From Bradyrhizobium sp. SSBR45G (GTDB taxonomy: Bacteria; Pseudomonadota; Alphaproteobacteria; Rhizobiales; Xanthobacteraceae), in the NCBI RefSeq assembly GCF_030159255.1, contig NZ_BSCT01000002.1, positions 62,001 to 126,000 on the forward strand: DNA of 64,000 nucleotides. Direction: 5' to 3'. Position 1 is the first letter of the stretch. The number at the start of each line of letters is the position of its first letter. Below the pieces are notes generated by a model, which was not told the origin of the DNA, searched no databases, and saw only the letters and a list, made by a program, of their open reading frames with translations. Below, piece by piece: positions 1 through 8,458 of this stretch. Both the position numbers and the translations under genes were made by a program.

Positions 1-973
1 GGCGCGGCGGGTTCGTGGTGACGGGGCTCCGCCGCGGCGGATCCAGAATCCTCGCAGCCTCCGCGCGCACAAGCTCCATGAGCATCATGGCCGCTGGCGA
101 CAATGTGCGCCCCTTCAGCCTGAGCATGCCGAACTGTGCCATCAGCAGGCCCGAGGCGCGGGTCTCCTGCGACTCCGTGACATTGAGCCGGACCAGCTGC
201 CCTGACGCGAGCTCCTGGGTGAGCACGGCGTCGCCCGCCAGCAGGATGAGATCCGAGCGGATCGCGACCTGCGTCAGCAGGCTGACATTCTCGGATTCCA
301 GTGTGACGGCGAAGCCGTTGCCGTCGGGAGCGCCGATCAGCGCGTTCAGGCGCCGCTTGTACTCCACGGGAATGATGACCGAGGCAAAGTGCTGGCCGGC
401 GAGATCGCGGGCTGAGAGCCCGGCGCGGCCTGCCAGCGGATGCGCGGGCCGGCAGTAGAAGTGACCCGGCAGGCTGCCGAGCGGCTCGCGCTCGACGCTG
501 TCGTCGGTAGGGATATCAGAGGTGTGCGCCAGGAAGAAATCGAGCTTGCCCTGATGCAGCAAGGCCATCAGCGCGCGCCAATTGTCCTGCACCAGCGTGA
601 CGCTGACCGAGGGATGCTTGGCATAGAGCCGCGCCATCGCGTCGGGGAGCAGCGTCAGTCCGGTGAACGCGCCGACGCCCACGGCAACCTCTCCGGCGTC
701 TCCCGATCGCAGCATGCGCATTTCGCGGCCGAGATCGGCGGCGCCGGAGAGCAGGGTCCGCGCATGCGCCACCAGCCGCTCGCCGACCGGGGTGATCTCG
801 ACCGAGCGCGAGCTGCGGTCGAACAGGCGCATCCCCGCTGCATCCTCCAAGGTCTGCAGGCTGCGGCTCAGCGCCGACTGCGTGACATGCGCGCGCTTGG
901 CGGCACGGGCGAAATGCCGCTCTTCCGCGAGGTAGACCAGTTGCTGCAGCTGGCGCAGGGTCGGACTGTCCAT
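1..973 (-). CDS. LysR-family transcriptional regulator (3' end outside window)
   Basis: DNA-binding regulator, read by translating the minus strand from the ATG at 973-971. The N-terminus MDSPTLRQLQQLVYLAEE followed by FARAAKRAHVTQSALSRSLQ is a typical LysR winged helix-turn-helix (residues about 4-62). The remaining 260 residues are a LysR-type effector-binding domain. About 324 codons are open with no stop before the window edge, so only the extreme C-terminus is missing. The gene is divergent from the thiamine-diphosphate enzyme/flavoprotein operon, the usual arrangement for a LysR activator of its neighbour. Its effector cannot be predicted. No strong Shine-Dalgarno sequence precedes the ATG; a TTG four codons upstream is the only nearby alternative. 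Confidence 0.93.
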   Translation of the reverse strand, partial: MDSPTLRQLQQLVYLAEERHFARAAKRAHVTQSALSRSLQTLEDAAGMRLFDRSSRSVEITPVGERLVAHARTLLSGAADLGREMRMLRSGDAGEVAVGVGAFTGLTLLPDAMARLYAKHPSVSVTLVQDNWRALMALLHQGKLDFFLAHTSDIPTDDSVEREPLGSLPGHFYCRPAHPLAGRAGLSARDLAGQHFASVIIPVEYKRRLNALIGAPDGNGFAVTLESENVSLLTQVAIRSDLILLAGDAVLTQELASGQLVRLNVTESQETRASGLLMAQFGMLRLKGRTLSPAAMMLMELVRAEAARILDPPRRSPVTTNPPR

Positions 974-981
974 TGATGATT

Positions 982-993
982 TCAATGCATTGA
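982..993. promoter_or_regulatory. Perfect 12-bp palindrome, candidate LysR operator
   Basis: TCAATGCATTGA is a perfect dyad just upstream of the lysR-type start codon, in the divergent promoter region. It resembles the T-N11-A dyads bound by LysR proteins, and a related ATTCATTGG half-site lies about 15 bp further on. That it is an operator is inferred from position and symmetry. Confidence 0.4.
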
Positions 994-1124
994 TAACGCC
1001 ATAACAATTCATTGGATTTCTGAGCGCGTCAATCCCACAATGGCGCAAACAACATGGGGAAATGCCGAAGCGAGGCCGGCCGGTCGCGCAAAGGTCGTTC
1101 GCCCCGCGGCAACAGGCTCTGTTC

Positions 1125-2786
1125 ATGCCCAATGGCGCACAAGCTCTGATCCGGACCCTCGTCAATGCCGGCGTGCGGGTCTGCTTCACCAATCCCGGCA
1201 CCTCGGAGATGCATTTCGTCGCGGCGCTGGATTCCGCAGCCGAGATGCGCGCGGTGCTGTGCCTGTTCGAGGGCGTCGCCACGGGGGCTGCGGACGGCTA
1301 CGCCCGGATGACCGGCACGCCCGCGGCAACCCTGCTGCATCTCGGCTGCGGCCTCGGCAATGGCCTCGCCAACCTGCACAATGCGCGCAAGGGCAAGGTG
1401 CCCGTCGTCAACATCGTCGGCGACCACGCCACCTATCACGTGAAGTATGACGCGCAGCTGCAGTCGGACATCGAGACGGTCGCACGCAACGTCTCGCCCG
1501 GCTACGTCTGGACCTCCCAGGTCACCTCCGAGCTGTGCCGCGACGCGGTCGCGGCCGTGAAGGCGGCGTGCTCCTGGCCCGGTCAGGTCGCGACCCTGAT
1601 CCTGCCGGCCGACGTGTCCTGGGGCGAGGGTGGCGTTCCCGAGCCGGCGCCGGTGATCGCGCCGCCGCCGGTGGCCGACGACGCCGCGGTCCAGGCGGTC
1701 GCCGACGCGATCAAGGCAGGCGGCCGCAGCGCCATCCTGCTGGGGGGCACGGCACTGCAGGAGGAGGCGCTGCTGGCGGCCGCCCGCATTGCCGCGACGT
1801 CAGGCGTCAAGATCTACGCGGAGACCTTTCCAACCCGGATGCAGCGCGGCGCCGGTCTGCCCGCGATCGACCGCATCGCCTATCTCGCCGAGATGGCCGG
1901 GATCCAGCTCAAGGAGATCGACACGCTCATTCTCGTCGACGCCAAGCCACCGGTGTCGTTCTTCGCCTATCCCGGCAAGAAGAGCTATCTGCCCCATGAC
2001 GGCTGCAAGGTGCTGACCTTGTCGACGCCGTCCGAGGATGCGGCAGGGAGCCTCGCCAAACTGGTCAAGGCGCTTGCGGCCGAGACTGCCGCGCCGGTGT
2101 TGTCGGCACCGTCGCGGCCCGGACGCCCACGCGGCAACAAGCTCACGGCGGAAAAGGTCTGCAAGGCCGTCGGCCGCCTGCTGCCCGAGAACGCCATCAT
2201 CGTCGACGAGGCGATCAGCTCCGGCCTGATGCTGTCGAAATTCACCGCCGGCGCGCCGCGGCACGATTTGATCACCTTGACCGGCGGCGCCATCGGGCAG
2301 GGGCTGCCGAATGCGATCGGGGCCGCGATCGCCTGTCCGGACCGGCCGGTGATCGCGCTGATCGGCGACGGCAGCTCGATGTACACGATCCAGTCGCTGT
2401 GGACGATCGCGCGCGAGCGGCTCGACGTCACCGCCATCATCTTCAACAACGCGTCCTACTCGGTGCTCAACGTCGAGCTGGAGCGGGTCGGCGCCGAGCG
2501 CATCGGCCCGAAGGCGCGGGCGCAGCTCGATCTGCACGGGCCGGTGCTGAAGTTCGCGCAGATCGCCGACGGTATGGGCGTGCGCGCGACCCGCGTCACC
2601 ACGCCGGATGAGTTCACCGATGCCCTGGAGGGCGCTCTGGCGCGGCCGGGGCCGCATCTGATCGAGGCCATGGTGCCGCCGGCGCTGAGCGGGCTCAAGC
2701 TGAAGCTGCTGCCGCATCTGCTGGGATCGCTTGACCGCATGCCGCTGTCGGTGGCGCGCATGCTCAAGCGCAAGATCGCGCCATGA
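1125..2786 (+). CDS. Thiamine-diphosphate-dependent enzyme, acetolactate synthase large-subunit-like
   Basis: Member of the ThDP-dependent decarboxylase/synthase family (COG0028), about 553 residues. Near the N-terminus TNPGTSEMHFVAALD and then CLFEGVATGAADGYARM carry the conserved PYR-domain glutamate. Near the C-terminus LIGDGSSMYTIQSLW with FNNASY about 25 residues on is the GDG...NN diphosphate/Mg motif. I chose the ATG giving MPNGAQALIRTLV because it matches the family N-terminus; an in-frame ATG at 1062 would add 21 residues, and neither has a strong Shine-Dalgarno. The 4-bp ATGA overlap with the next gene shows an operon with a flavoprotein. It is not in an ilv context, so a catabolic 2-oxo acid lyase or decarboxylase is more likely than biosynthetic acetolactate synthase. 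The substrate is unknown. Confidence 0.9.
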   Translation: MPNGAQALIRTLVNAGVRVCFTNPGTSEMHFVAALDSAAEMRAVLCLFEGVATGAADGYARMTGTPAATLLHLGCGLGNGLANLHNARKGKVPVVNIVGDHATYHVKYDAQLQSDIETVARNVSPGYVWTSQVTSELCRDAVAAVKAACSWPGQVATLILPADVSWGEGGVPEPAPVIAPPPVADDAAVQAVADAIKAGGRSAILLGGTALQEEALLAAARIAATSGVKIYAETFPTRMQRGAGLPAIDRIAYLAEMAGIQLKEIDTLILVDAKPPVSFFAYPGKKSYLPHDGCKVLTLSTPSEDAAGSLAKLVKALAAETAAPVLSAPSRPGRPRGNKLTAEKVCKAVGRLLPENAIIVDEAISSGLMLSKFTAGAPRHDLITLTGGAIGQGLPNAIGAAIACPDRPVIALIGDGSSMYTIQSLWTIARERLDVTAIIFNNASYSVLNVELERVGAERIGPKARAQLDLHGPVLKFAQIADGMGVRATRVTTPDEFTDALEGALARPGPHLIEAMVPPALSGLKLKLLPHLLGSLDRMPLSVARMLKRKIAP

Positions 2787-4384
2787 GCGCGATGCTGCAA
2801 TCCGATGTCGTCATCGCCGGTGGCGGTCTCGCCGGCATCGTCACCGCGCTCGAGGCGCTGCGCGCCGGAAAATCGGTCGTGATCGTCGACCGCGACACGC
2901 CGGAGCGCTTCGGCGGGCTGGCGCTATGGGCGTTCGGCGGCATGGCGCTGGTCGGCACGCCGCTGCAGGCGCGGATGAACATTCCGGATACGCCCGAGAT
3001 CGCGCTCCGCGACTGGATCCGGTTCGGCCAGCTCGATGCGAGCGAGCACTGGCCGCTGCAATGGGCGCGCTACTACGTCGAGCATTCGCGCAGCCACGTC
3101 TACGACTGGCTCTCCTCGCACGGCGTGACCTTCATGCCCGCGGTGAACTGGGTCGAGCGCGGCCTCGTGGGCGACGGCAATGCGCTGCCGCGCTATCACA
3201 TCGTCTGGGGCACCTCGCAGCGGCTGACGCGCGTGATGATCGACGCGATGCGCGCGGCGGACAGCGGTGGACGGCTGACGGTGCTGCATCGTCATCGCGT
3301 CGTCAGCCTCGATCGCAACGGCGGCGCTGTGTCCGGTGTCGTTGTTGTCAGCGAGGAGACCGGCGCGGAGACCCGTATCGCTGCGCCGCTGACGGTGCTG
3401 GCGATGGGCGGCATCAACGGCGGCCACGACGAGACCCGCGCCAACTGGGTGAAGGGCCGGCCACTACCGGCGACGATGCTGAACGGCGCGCATCCGTTTG
3501 CGGACGGCAAGCTGCATCATCACGCCGCTGACAGCCTCGGCGCGCAGATCAGCCACGCCGGTGAGATGTGGAACTACGCCGCCGGCATCCCGCATCCGTT
3601 CCCGCATTTCGACGGCCATGGCCTGTCGCTGGTGCCGTGCAAATCGGCGCTCTGGCTCAACCACCGGGGGGAGCGCATCGGGCCCGAGCCGCTGGTGACC
3701 GGTTTCGACACCCACACCCTCTGCCAGCGCGTCGCCGCGCAGGAGAAGCCGTATACGTGGCATCTGCTCAACTGGCGCATCGCCGCCAAGGAATTCGCCA
3801 TCTCGGGCGCCGAGCACAATCCGCGCATCCGCGACCGGCAGATGCCGATGTTCCTCAAGGAGACGCTGCTCGGCAATCATCGTTTGATCAGGCAGATGCA
3901 GAAGGAGAGCCGGCATTTCCTGGTCGACGAGACGCTCGCAGGTCTGGCCGCCAGGATGAATGCGCTGACCGGCACCGACGACGTCAAGCCCGAGGTGCTG
4001 CAGGCGACCGCGGATGCTTTCGACGCGAACTTCAAGAACGGCGACAAGCTCCACAACGACGACCAGCTGCGCCGCATCCTGCATGCGCGGCAATGGGGCC
4101 CCGACAAGCTTCGCACCTGCAAGCCCGCGCCGCTGCAGATGCGCGGGGCAGGGCCGTATATTGCGATCCACATGCAGCTGATCACCCGCAAGAGCCTCGG
4201 CGGCCTCAAGACCGATCTGCAGAGCCGCGTGCTCGATGCCGCGGGCGTGCCGATCAGCGGCCTCTATGCCGTGGGCGAAGCGGCAGGCTTCGGCGGCGGC
4301 GGCGCCTCCGGCAAGCGCTCGCTGGAAGGCACGTTCCTGCCCGGCTGCATCCTCACCGCGCGCGCCGCGGTGCGGGCGATGTGA
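2783..4384 (+). CDS. FAD-dependent dehydrogenase (fumarate reductase/ketosteroid dehydrogenase flavoprotein family)
   Basis: 533-residue flavoprotein. An N-terminal dinucleotide fold, VVIAGGGLAGIVTALEAL followed by VVIVDRD, binds the ADP part of FAD. The C-terminal segment GLYAVGEAAGFGGGGASG is the second FAD-contacting motif typical of the FAD_binding_2 (COG3573-like) group. No signal peptide or membrane segment is visible, so it is probably cytoplasmic. It overlaps the preceding ThDP enzyme gene by ATGA and is translationally coupled to it, which suggests consecutive steps on the same substrate. The electron acceptor and substrate cannot be told from the sequence. The next gene is convergent and separated by an inverted repeat. 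Confidence 0.9.
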   Translation: MSAMLQSDVVIAGGGLAGIVTALEALRAGKSVVIVDRDTPERFGGLALWAFGGMALVGTPLQARMNIPDTPEIALRDWIRFGQLDASEHWPLQWARYYVEHSRSHVYDWLSSHGVTFMPAVNWVERGLVGDGNALPRYHIVWGTSQRLTRVMIDAMRAADSGGRLTVLHRHRVVSLDRNGGAVSGVVVVSEETGAETRIAAPLTVLAMGGINGGHDETRANWVKGRPLPATMLNGAHPFADGKLHHHAADSLGAQISHAGEMWNYAAGIPHPFPHFDGHGLSLVPCKSALWLNHRGERIGPEPLVTGFDTHTLCQRVAAQEKPYTWHLLNWRIAAKEFAISGAEHNPRIRDRQMPMFLKETLLGNHRLIRQMQKESRHFLVDETLAGLAARMNALTGTDDVKPEVLQATADAFDANFKNGDKLHNDDQLRRILHARQWGPDKLRTCKPAPLQMRGAGPYIAIHMQLITRKSLGGLKTDLQSRVLDAAGVPISGLYAVGEAAGFGGGGASGKRSLEGTFLPGCILTARAAVRAM

Positions 4385-4457
4385 AGGACGTTCCCATCGT
4401 CACGCGATAATTCGTGCAACGAACTTATTACATGTGCAAGGCACAACCCTCTCCGCC

Positions 4458-4608
4458 CGTCATTCCGGGGCGCCCGCAGGGCGAGCCCGGAATCCATACT
4501 CACAGGCCGTCATCGTGGCGCGAGATCGCCGTGGCCGCGCACGCGTTTCCTCACCCTCAGTCGTGGTTATGGATTCCGGGCTCGCCCTGCGGGCGCCCCG
4601 GAATGACG
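4458..4608. repeat. REP-like element with 41-bp perfect inverted arms
   Basis: Arms at 4458-4498 and 4568-4608 are exact reverse complements; the core is ATTCCGGGCTCGCCCTGCGG. They are separated by 69 bp and lie between two convergent genes. This is typical of dispersed Bradyrhizobium intergenic palindromes. It probably folds in transcripts from both sides and may act as a bidirectional terminator. Confidence 0.85.
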
Positions 4609-4645
4609 ACGGGGAGGGAACGAGTCTCCGATATTGCCGCCAGCG

Positions 4646-5911
4646 TTACGCTGCGTTGGGCCGCGCCGTCACCAGCGCCGACAGCGCATCCGCCGTGGCG
4701 GCGGCGAGGGTCCAGCCGAGATGGCCGTGGCCGGTGTTGTAGAACACCCGCGGATTGTTGCCGCGGCCGACGCGCGGCAGCATGTCGGGCATCATCGGCC
4801 GCAGGCCGGTCCACGGCACCGATTGCCGCGTCGACAATCCCGGGAAATGCGCGCGGCACCAGTTGATCAAGGGCGAGATGCGCTCGGCGCGGATGTCGCG
4901 GTTGTAGCCGTTATACTCCGCGGTGCCGGCGACGCGCAGCCGCGTCGGACCGAGTCGGCTGGAGACGATCTTGGAGGCATCATCGAGCAGGCTGACCCAG
5001 GGCGCCGCCTCCTGGTCGGACTTCTCCGGCAATTGCAGGGTGATCGAATAGCCCTTCACGGGATAGATGTTGACGCGGTCGCCGAGCGACTTCGCGAACT
5101 GACGCGACATCACGCCGGCGCAGACCACGATCTGGTCGAACTGATGCACTTCCGTCGGCGGCGAAGTCTTCTCCAGCTGCGGCTCGGTCGACTGGCTGAT
5201 CACGGTCACGCCGCGATCGCTCGCCGACACCGACAGCACCTCGTCCGACAGCCGCATGGAGACGCCGAGCTTCTCGCACGCTTTCGCAAGTCCGATGGTG
5301 AATTTGTGGATGTCGCCGGTGAAGTCGCTCGGCGTGTAGAAGCCGCCATAATAGGTGCCGCGCAGCGCCGGCTCGATTGCCTTCATCTCCGACGGCGTCA
5401 CGGTCCGGCGCTCCAGCCCGCCCTTGGCGAGCAGCGCTGACACCTTCGCCGCCGAGTCGAATTCCTTCTTGGTCTCGTAGAAATGCAGGATGCCGCGGTC
5501 CTCGCAGTCGAAGTCGATGCCTTCCTCAGTGGCGATCCGGCGCAAATGCTCGCGCGCCTCCAACGCCAGCCGCACGGTGGTGACCGTGTTCTCCTCATAG
5601 CGCGGGATGTTGGCGATGAACTCCATCATCCAGCTGATCTTGTGCCAGGTCGGCGTCGGGTTGACGAGCAGCGGCGCGCCCGGCGTCGTCATCCATTTGA
5701 TGCCCTTCCAGACCGTGGCCCAGCTGTTCCAGACCTCGGCATTGGAGACGGACAACTGCCCGCCATTGGCGAACGAGGTCTCCATCGCCGCATAGGGATG
5801 GCGGTCGAAGATGGTGACGCGGCAGCCACGCTTGGCGAGATTGTAGGCAGTGGTGATGCCGGCGATGCCGGCACCGATGACGGCGACATGGGTGTTTTCA
5901 GGGGTAGACAT
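4646..5911 (-). CDS. dadA: D-amino-acid dehydrogenase/glycine oxidase-like flavoprotein (DadA family)
   Basis: 421 residues. The N-terminal FAD motif VAVIGAGIAGITTAYNLAKRG is followed by the acidic ribose-binding end FDRHP, then ETSFANGGQLS, the signature of the DadA small-subunit (DAO) family. The C-terminal GLRPMMPDMLP and YNTGHGHLGWTLA close the FAD site. Family members oxidatively deaminate D-amino acids, often D-alanine, and pass electrons to the quinone pool. The leader contains a tandem glycine riboswitch, so glycine is the likely inducer and possibly the substrate; family membership alone would suggest D-alanine. TTGGAG lies about 8 nt before the ATG. No alanine racemase gene is adjacent. 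Confidence 0.9.
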   Translation of the reverse strand: MSTPENTHVAVIGAGIAGITTAYNLAKRGCRVTIFDRHPYAAMETSFANGGQLSVSNAEVWNSWATVWKGIKWMTTPGAPLLVNPTPTWHKISWMMEFIANIPRYEENTVTTVRLALEAREHLRRIATEEGIDFDCEDRGILHFYETKKEFDSAAKVSALLAKGGLERRTVTPSEMKAIEPALRGTYYGGFYTPSDFTGDIHKFTIGLAKACEKLGVSMRLSDEVLSVSASDRGVTVISQSTEPQLEKTSPPTEVHQFDQIVVCAGVMSRQFAKSLGDRVNIYPVKGYSITLQLPEKSDQEAAPWVSLLDDASKIVSSRLGPTRLRVAGTAEYNGYNRDIRAERISPLINWCRAHFPGLSTRQSVPWTGLRPMMPDMLPRVGRGNNPRVFYNTGHGHLGWTLAAATADALSALVTARPNAA

Positions 5912-5953
5912 GCGTGGTCTCCAAGCCCGCGCATCCTTGCGCGGGGCAGCATG

Positions 5954-6148
5954 CCCCCTCTGTCATTGGCCTGAGAGCTTCACCTGCGGCCGTGAATCGG
6001 CTGCAGGCTTACACCGTCGGCGGGAGCTGAGAGCTCCGCTTTCCAGAGTGTCGAAACGAGTGCGGTCCCCTGTGCCTGAGAGTTTCCGGGGCGGTTGCTC
6101 CTTCGGCGCCGGACGGCTCGCGCCCTCCGGTCTCTTCCGCTCCCGCAA
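5954..6148 (-). promoter_or_regulatory. Tandem glycine riboswitch upstream of the dadA-like gene
   Basis: Read on the minus strand there are two successive gcvT-type aptamers. Aptamer 1 (about 6148-6062) contains GGAAGAGACCGG, then GCCGAAGGAGCAACC, then AACTCTCAGGCACAGGGGAC. Aptamer 2 (about 6052-5954) contains TCTGGAAAGCGGAGC, the variant CGCCGACGGTGTAAGCC, then GAAGCTCTCAGGCCAATGAC. The spacing, the order and the CTCTCAGGC box in each aptamer are those of the classic tandem glycine riboswitch. About 40 nt separate it from the start codon; a 7-bp hairpin at 5926-5945 (CCCGCGC/GCGCGGG, loop AAGGAT) lies in this expression platform. Glycine probably turns expression on, by inference from most members of the class. 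Confidence 0.93.
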
Positions 6149-6244
6149 TGCAGCAATATCCGTGCCATAAGAAGTTTTCTACGGGCCGCTGTCGATCTGG
6201 GGTCGATGCGTTCGTCTTCAAGGCATCAGGGAAGGAGACCCGTC

Positions 6245-6868
6245 ATGAAGATCTATTGGATCAAGGCCCAGGCCCCGCGCCGCGTGCTGGCGCTGGTCAA
6301 GCATCTCGGCGTTCCCGCCGAGTTCATCGACATCAGTCGCGGCCTGAAGACGCCGGAGTTCGCCGCGCTCAATCCCAACATGAAGGCGCCGGTGCTGGTC
6401 GATGGCGACACCGTGCTGTGGGAGTCCACCGCCATCATGGCGCATCTGTGCATCCGCGAGAGCTGCGACATGTGGCCGTCGCGACATCCGCAGGAGCAGG
6501 TCGAGGTGCTGCGCTGGCTGGCCTGGACCGACAGTCATTGGAACCCGGCGGTCGCGCCGTTCTACTTCGAGCACATCGTGCGCAAGACGTTCGGCCTCGG
6601 CGCCCCGGACCGCGCATCGCTGGTCGCCAAGGTCGCGCCGCTCAAGACCGTTGCAGCCGTGCTCGACGCGTATCTGCGCGACCACAGCCACATCGCCTGC
6701 GACCGGCTGACGATTGCCGACTTCGCGGCGGCATCGATGGCTACCGACTGGCGCGAGGCGGAGATGCCGTTCGAAGCGTTCCCGAACATCGTGCGCTGGC
6801 TCGATGGGCTGATGCGACTGCCGGCTTGGGCCGAGCCGTGGCCGGAGAAGCGCTCCGCCGCAGCCTGA
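6245..6868 (+). CDS. Glutathione S-transferase family protein
   Basis: 207 residues. The N-terminal thioredoxin-like domain (residues 1-80) has MKIYWIKAQAPRRVLALV, then NPNMKAPVLVDGD with the cis-proline, then LWESTAIMAHL, the Glu-Ser pair that binds the gamma-glutamyl group of glutathione. The C-terminal all-alpha domain contains DRLTIADFAAAS, the GST N-capping motif. GGGAAGGAGACCC precedes the chosen ATG and excludes the longer upstream reading. It is divergent from the glycine-riboswitch leader and convergent with the IclR gene. The substrate is unknown; it could serve the aromatic or xenobiotic catabolism suggested by nearby flavoproteins. Confidence 0.9.
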   Translation: MKIYWIKAQAPRRVLALVKHLGVPAEFIDISRGLKTPEFAALNPNMKAPVLVDGDTVLWESTAIMAHLCIRESCDMWPSRHPQEQVEVLRWLAWTDSHWNPAVAPFYFEHIVRKTFGLGAPDRASLVAKVAPLKTVAAVLDAYLRDHSHIACDRLTIADFAAASMATDWREAEMPFEAFPNIVRWLDGLMRLPAWAEPWPEKRSAAA

Positions 6869-6872
6869 GCCT

Positions 6873-7661
6873 TTACGGCGCCACCGTGCCGTGGCCGAGC
6901 TGCTTGGAGATCTCGGCCGCGCAGGCGCGCAGGCGGTCGGCGAGTGGGGATTGCCAGCCGGCATCGAAGGTGCCGGCCGGGCCCATCGCGGTGATGACGA
7001 GCGCGACATGGCCGGCGTGATCGAACACGGGGGCTGCGAACGCATTGACGCCGGGCAGGGGATCGCCGACGGCGCGCGCCAGGCCTTGCGCGCGCACCTC
7101 GGCCAGCATCTCCGTTACTTTCGGACTCTTCGGCGCGCGCTTCGGATTGTAGCCGACGCCGAGACGGTCGAGGCCGGCGTCGAGCGCGGCCTTCACGGTC
7201 TTCGGCGGCAGGAACGCCGCGAAGGCGCGGCCGGTCGCGGTCTCCAGCAGCGCCATGATCGAGCCGACGCGCATCACGATATGCACGGCATGGCTCGGCT
7301 CCTCCAGCCGCACCACGGTCGGGCCGTTGGTGCCCCACACTGCCAGCGATACCGCATGATCGATCGCGCCGGCGAGCGCTGCGATCTTGGGCGTCGCGAT
7401 CCGCACCGCCGACAGCCGGCGCAGGCTGATCAGGCCGAGCTCGAGCGCGAGCGGGCCGATCTCGTAGCGGCCGGTGGTCTCGTCCTGCTCGATCAGGCCG
7501 ATGCGCGAGAAGCTGACGAGATAGGGATGCGCCTTGGCGGGCGGCAGCCCGGCCTCGCGCGCGAGGTCGCGCAGCATCATCGGCTCGCCGCTGCGCGCTA
7601 AGGCCTGCAGCAGCGCGCCGCCCACCTCGATCGACTGGATGCCGCGGCTCTCTCTGCTCAT
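6873..7661 (-). CDS. IclR-family transcriptional regulator
   Basis: 262 residues: a winged helix-turn-helix at about residues 10-70 (MLRDLAREAGLPPAKAHPYL) followed by an IclR effector-binding domain (GPLALELGLISLRR, MALLETATGRAFAAFL, GVNAFAAPVFD). It is the last gene of a minus-strand run (binding protein, flavoprotein, SDR, regulator), 35 bp after the SDR stop. It therefore probably controls its own operon, through a palindrome such as the one at 11458-11485. The effector is unknown; it is presumably the compound handled by the operon. Confidence 0.92.
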   Translation of the reverse strand: MSRESRGIQSIEVGGALLQALARSGEPMMLRDLAREAGLPPAKAHPYLVSFSRIGLIEQDETTGRYEIGPLALELGLISLRRLSAVRIATPKIAALAGAIDHAVSLAVWGTNGPTVVRLEEPSHAVHIVMRVGSIMALLETATGRAFAAFLPPKTVKAALDAGLDRLGVGYNPKRAPKSPKVTEMLAEVRAQGLARAVGDPLPGVNAFAAPVFDHAGHVALVITAMGPAGTFDAGWQSPLADRLRACAAEISKQLGHGTVAP

Positions 7662-7696
7662 GCCTGCTGCTTGTGCGTTGCGGGGTCGGCCGTTGC

Positions 7697-8458
7697 CTAC
7701 ACCGCCAGGAAGCCGCCGTCGACCGGCAGCGTGACGCCGTTGACGTAGGACGCCATGTCCGACACCAGGAACGCCACGGGACCGGCGAGTTCCTCCGGCT
7801 GGCCGACGCGGCCGAGCGGCGTGCGGCTCATGAAGCCTTTGAGCCGCTCCGGATCGTTGCGGGTCGATTCCGTCATCGCTGTCGCGATCACGCCGGGCGC
7901 GATGGCGTTGACGCGGATGCCGTCCGCGGCGAGCTCGCGCGCCAGCGCCTGGGTCAGCGACTTCACGCCGCCCTTGGACGGCGAATAGCCGAGCGTGTTG
8001 CTGATGCCGATGAAGGAGGCGACGGAGGCGATGTTGACGATCGTGCCGCGGGTCTCGCGCAGCGCCGCGAGAAACGCGTAGGTGACGTTGAACACGCCGT
8101 TGAGATTGACGTCGAGCACGCGCTGCCAGTTCTCTGCGGCGCGCGGCGAGTCGATGTTCTCGCGAATGATGATGCCGGCATTGTTGACGAGGATCGAGAT
8201 CGCGCCGACCTCGGCGCGCAGCTGCGCCGCCAGCGCTTTGCAGCCGGCGGCGTCAGTGACATCCAGCCGATGCGCCCACGCCTTGCGGCCGTGCTCGCGG
8301 ATCTCGGCGGCGCAGCGCTCGGCTCCGTCCATGTCGATGTCGGTGATGACGACATCGGCGCCGCGGCCGGCGAGCCCCAGCGCGATGGCGCGGCCGTTGC
8401 CGTGCGCCGCGCCGGTGACCAGTGCGAGCTTCCCCGCCAGCATCTGACTGTCGCTCAT
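7697..8458 (-). CDS. Short-chain dehydrogenase/reductase (SDR)
   Basis: 253 residues of classical SDR type: the NAD(P)-binding TGAAHGNGRAIALGLA (TGxxxGxG) near residue 15, the NNAG motif (LVNNAGIIIREN), the catalytic Ser in NIASVASF, the YxxxK pair in YSPSKGGVKS, and the C-terminal GVTLPVDGGFLAV. An acidic residue after beta-2 (DIDMDG) favours NAD. The start overlaps the end of the upstream flavoprotein gene by 4 bp (ATGA), so the two are translationally coupled. The likely role is oxidation of an alcohol or reduction of a ketone in the same pathway. The specific substrate is unknown. Confidence 0.93.
   Translation of the reverse strand: MSDSQMLAGKLALVTGAAHGNGRAIALGLAGRGADVVITDIDMDGAERCAAEIREHGRKAWAHRLDVTDAAGCKALAAQLRAEVGAISILVNNAGIIIRENIDSPRAAENWQRVLDVNLNGVFNVTYAFLAALRETRGTIVNIASVASFIGISNTLGYSPSKGGVKSLTQALARELAADGIRVNAIAPGVIATAMTESTRNDPERLKGFMSRTPLGRVGQPEELAGPVAFLVSDMASYVNGVTLPVDGGFLAV

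Noticed and set aside
4458-4608. CRISPR array
   Set aside because: Only two inverted arms, not a direct-repeat array with regular spacers.
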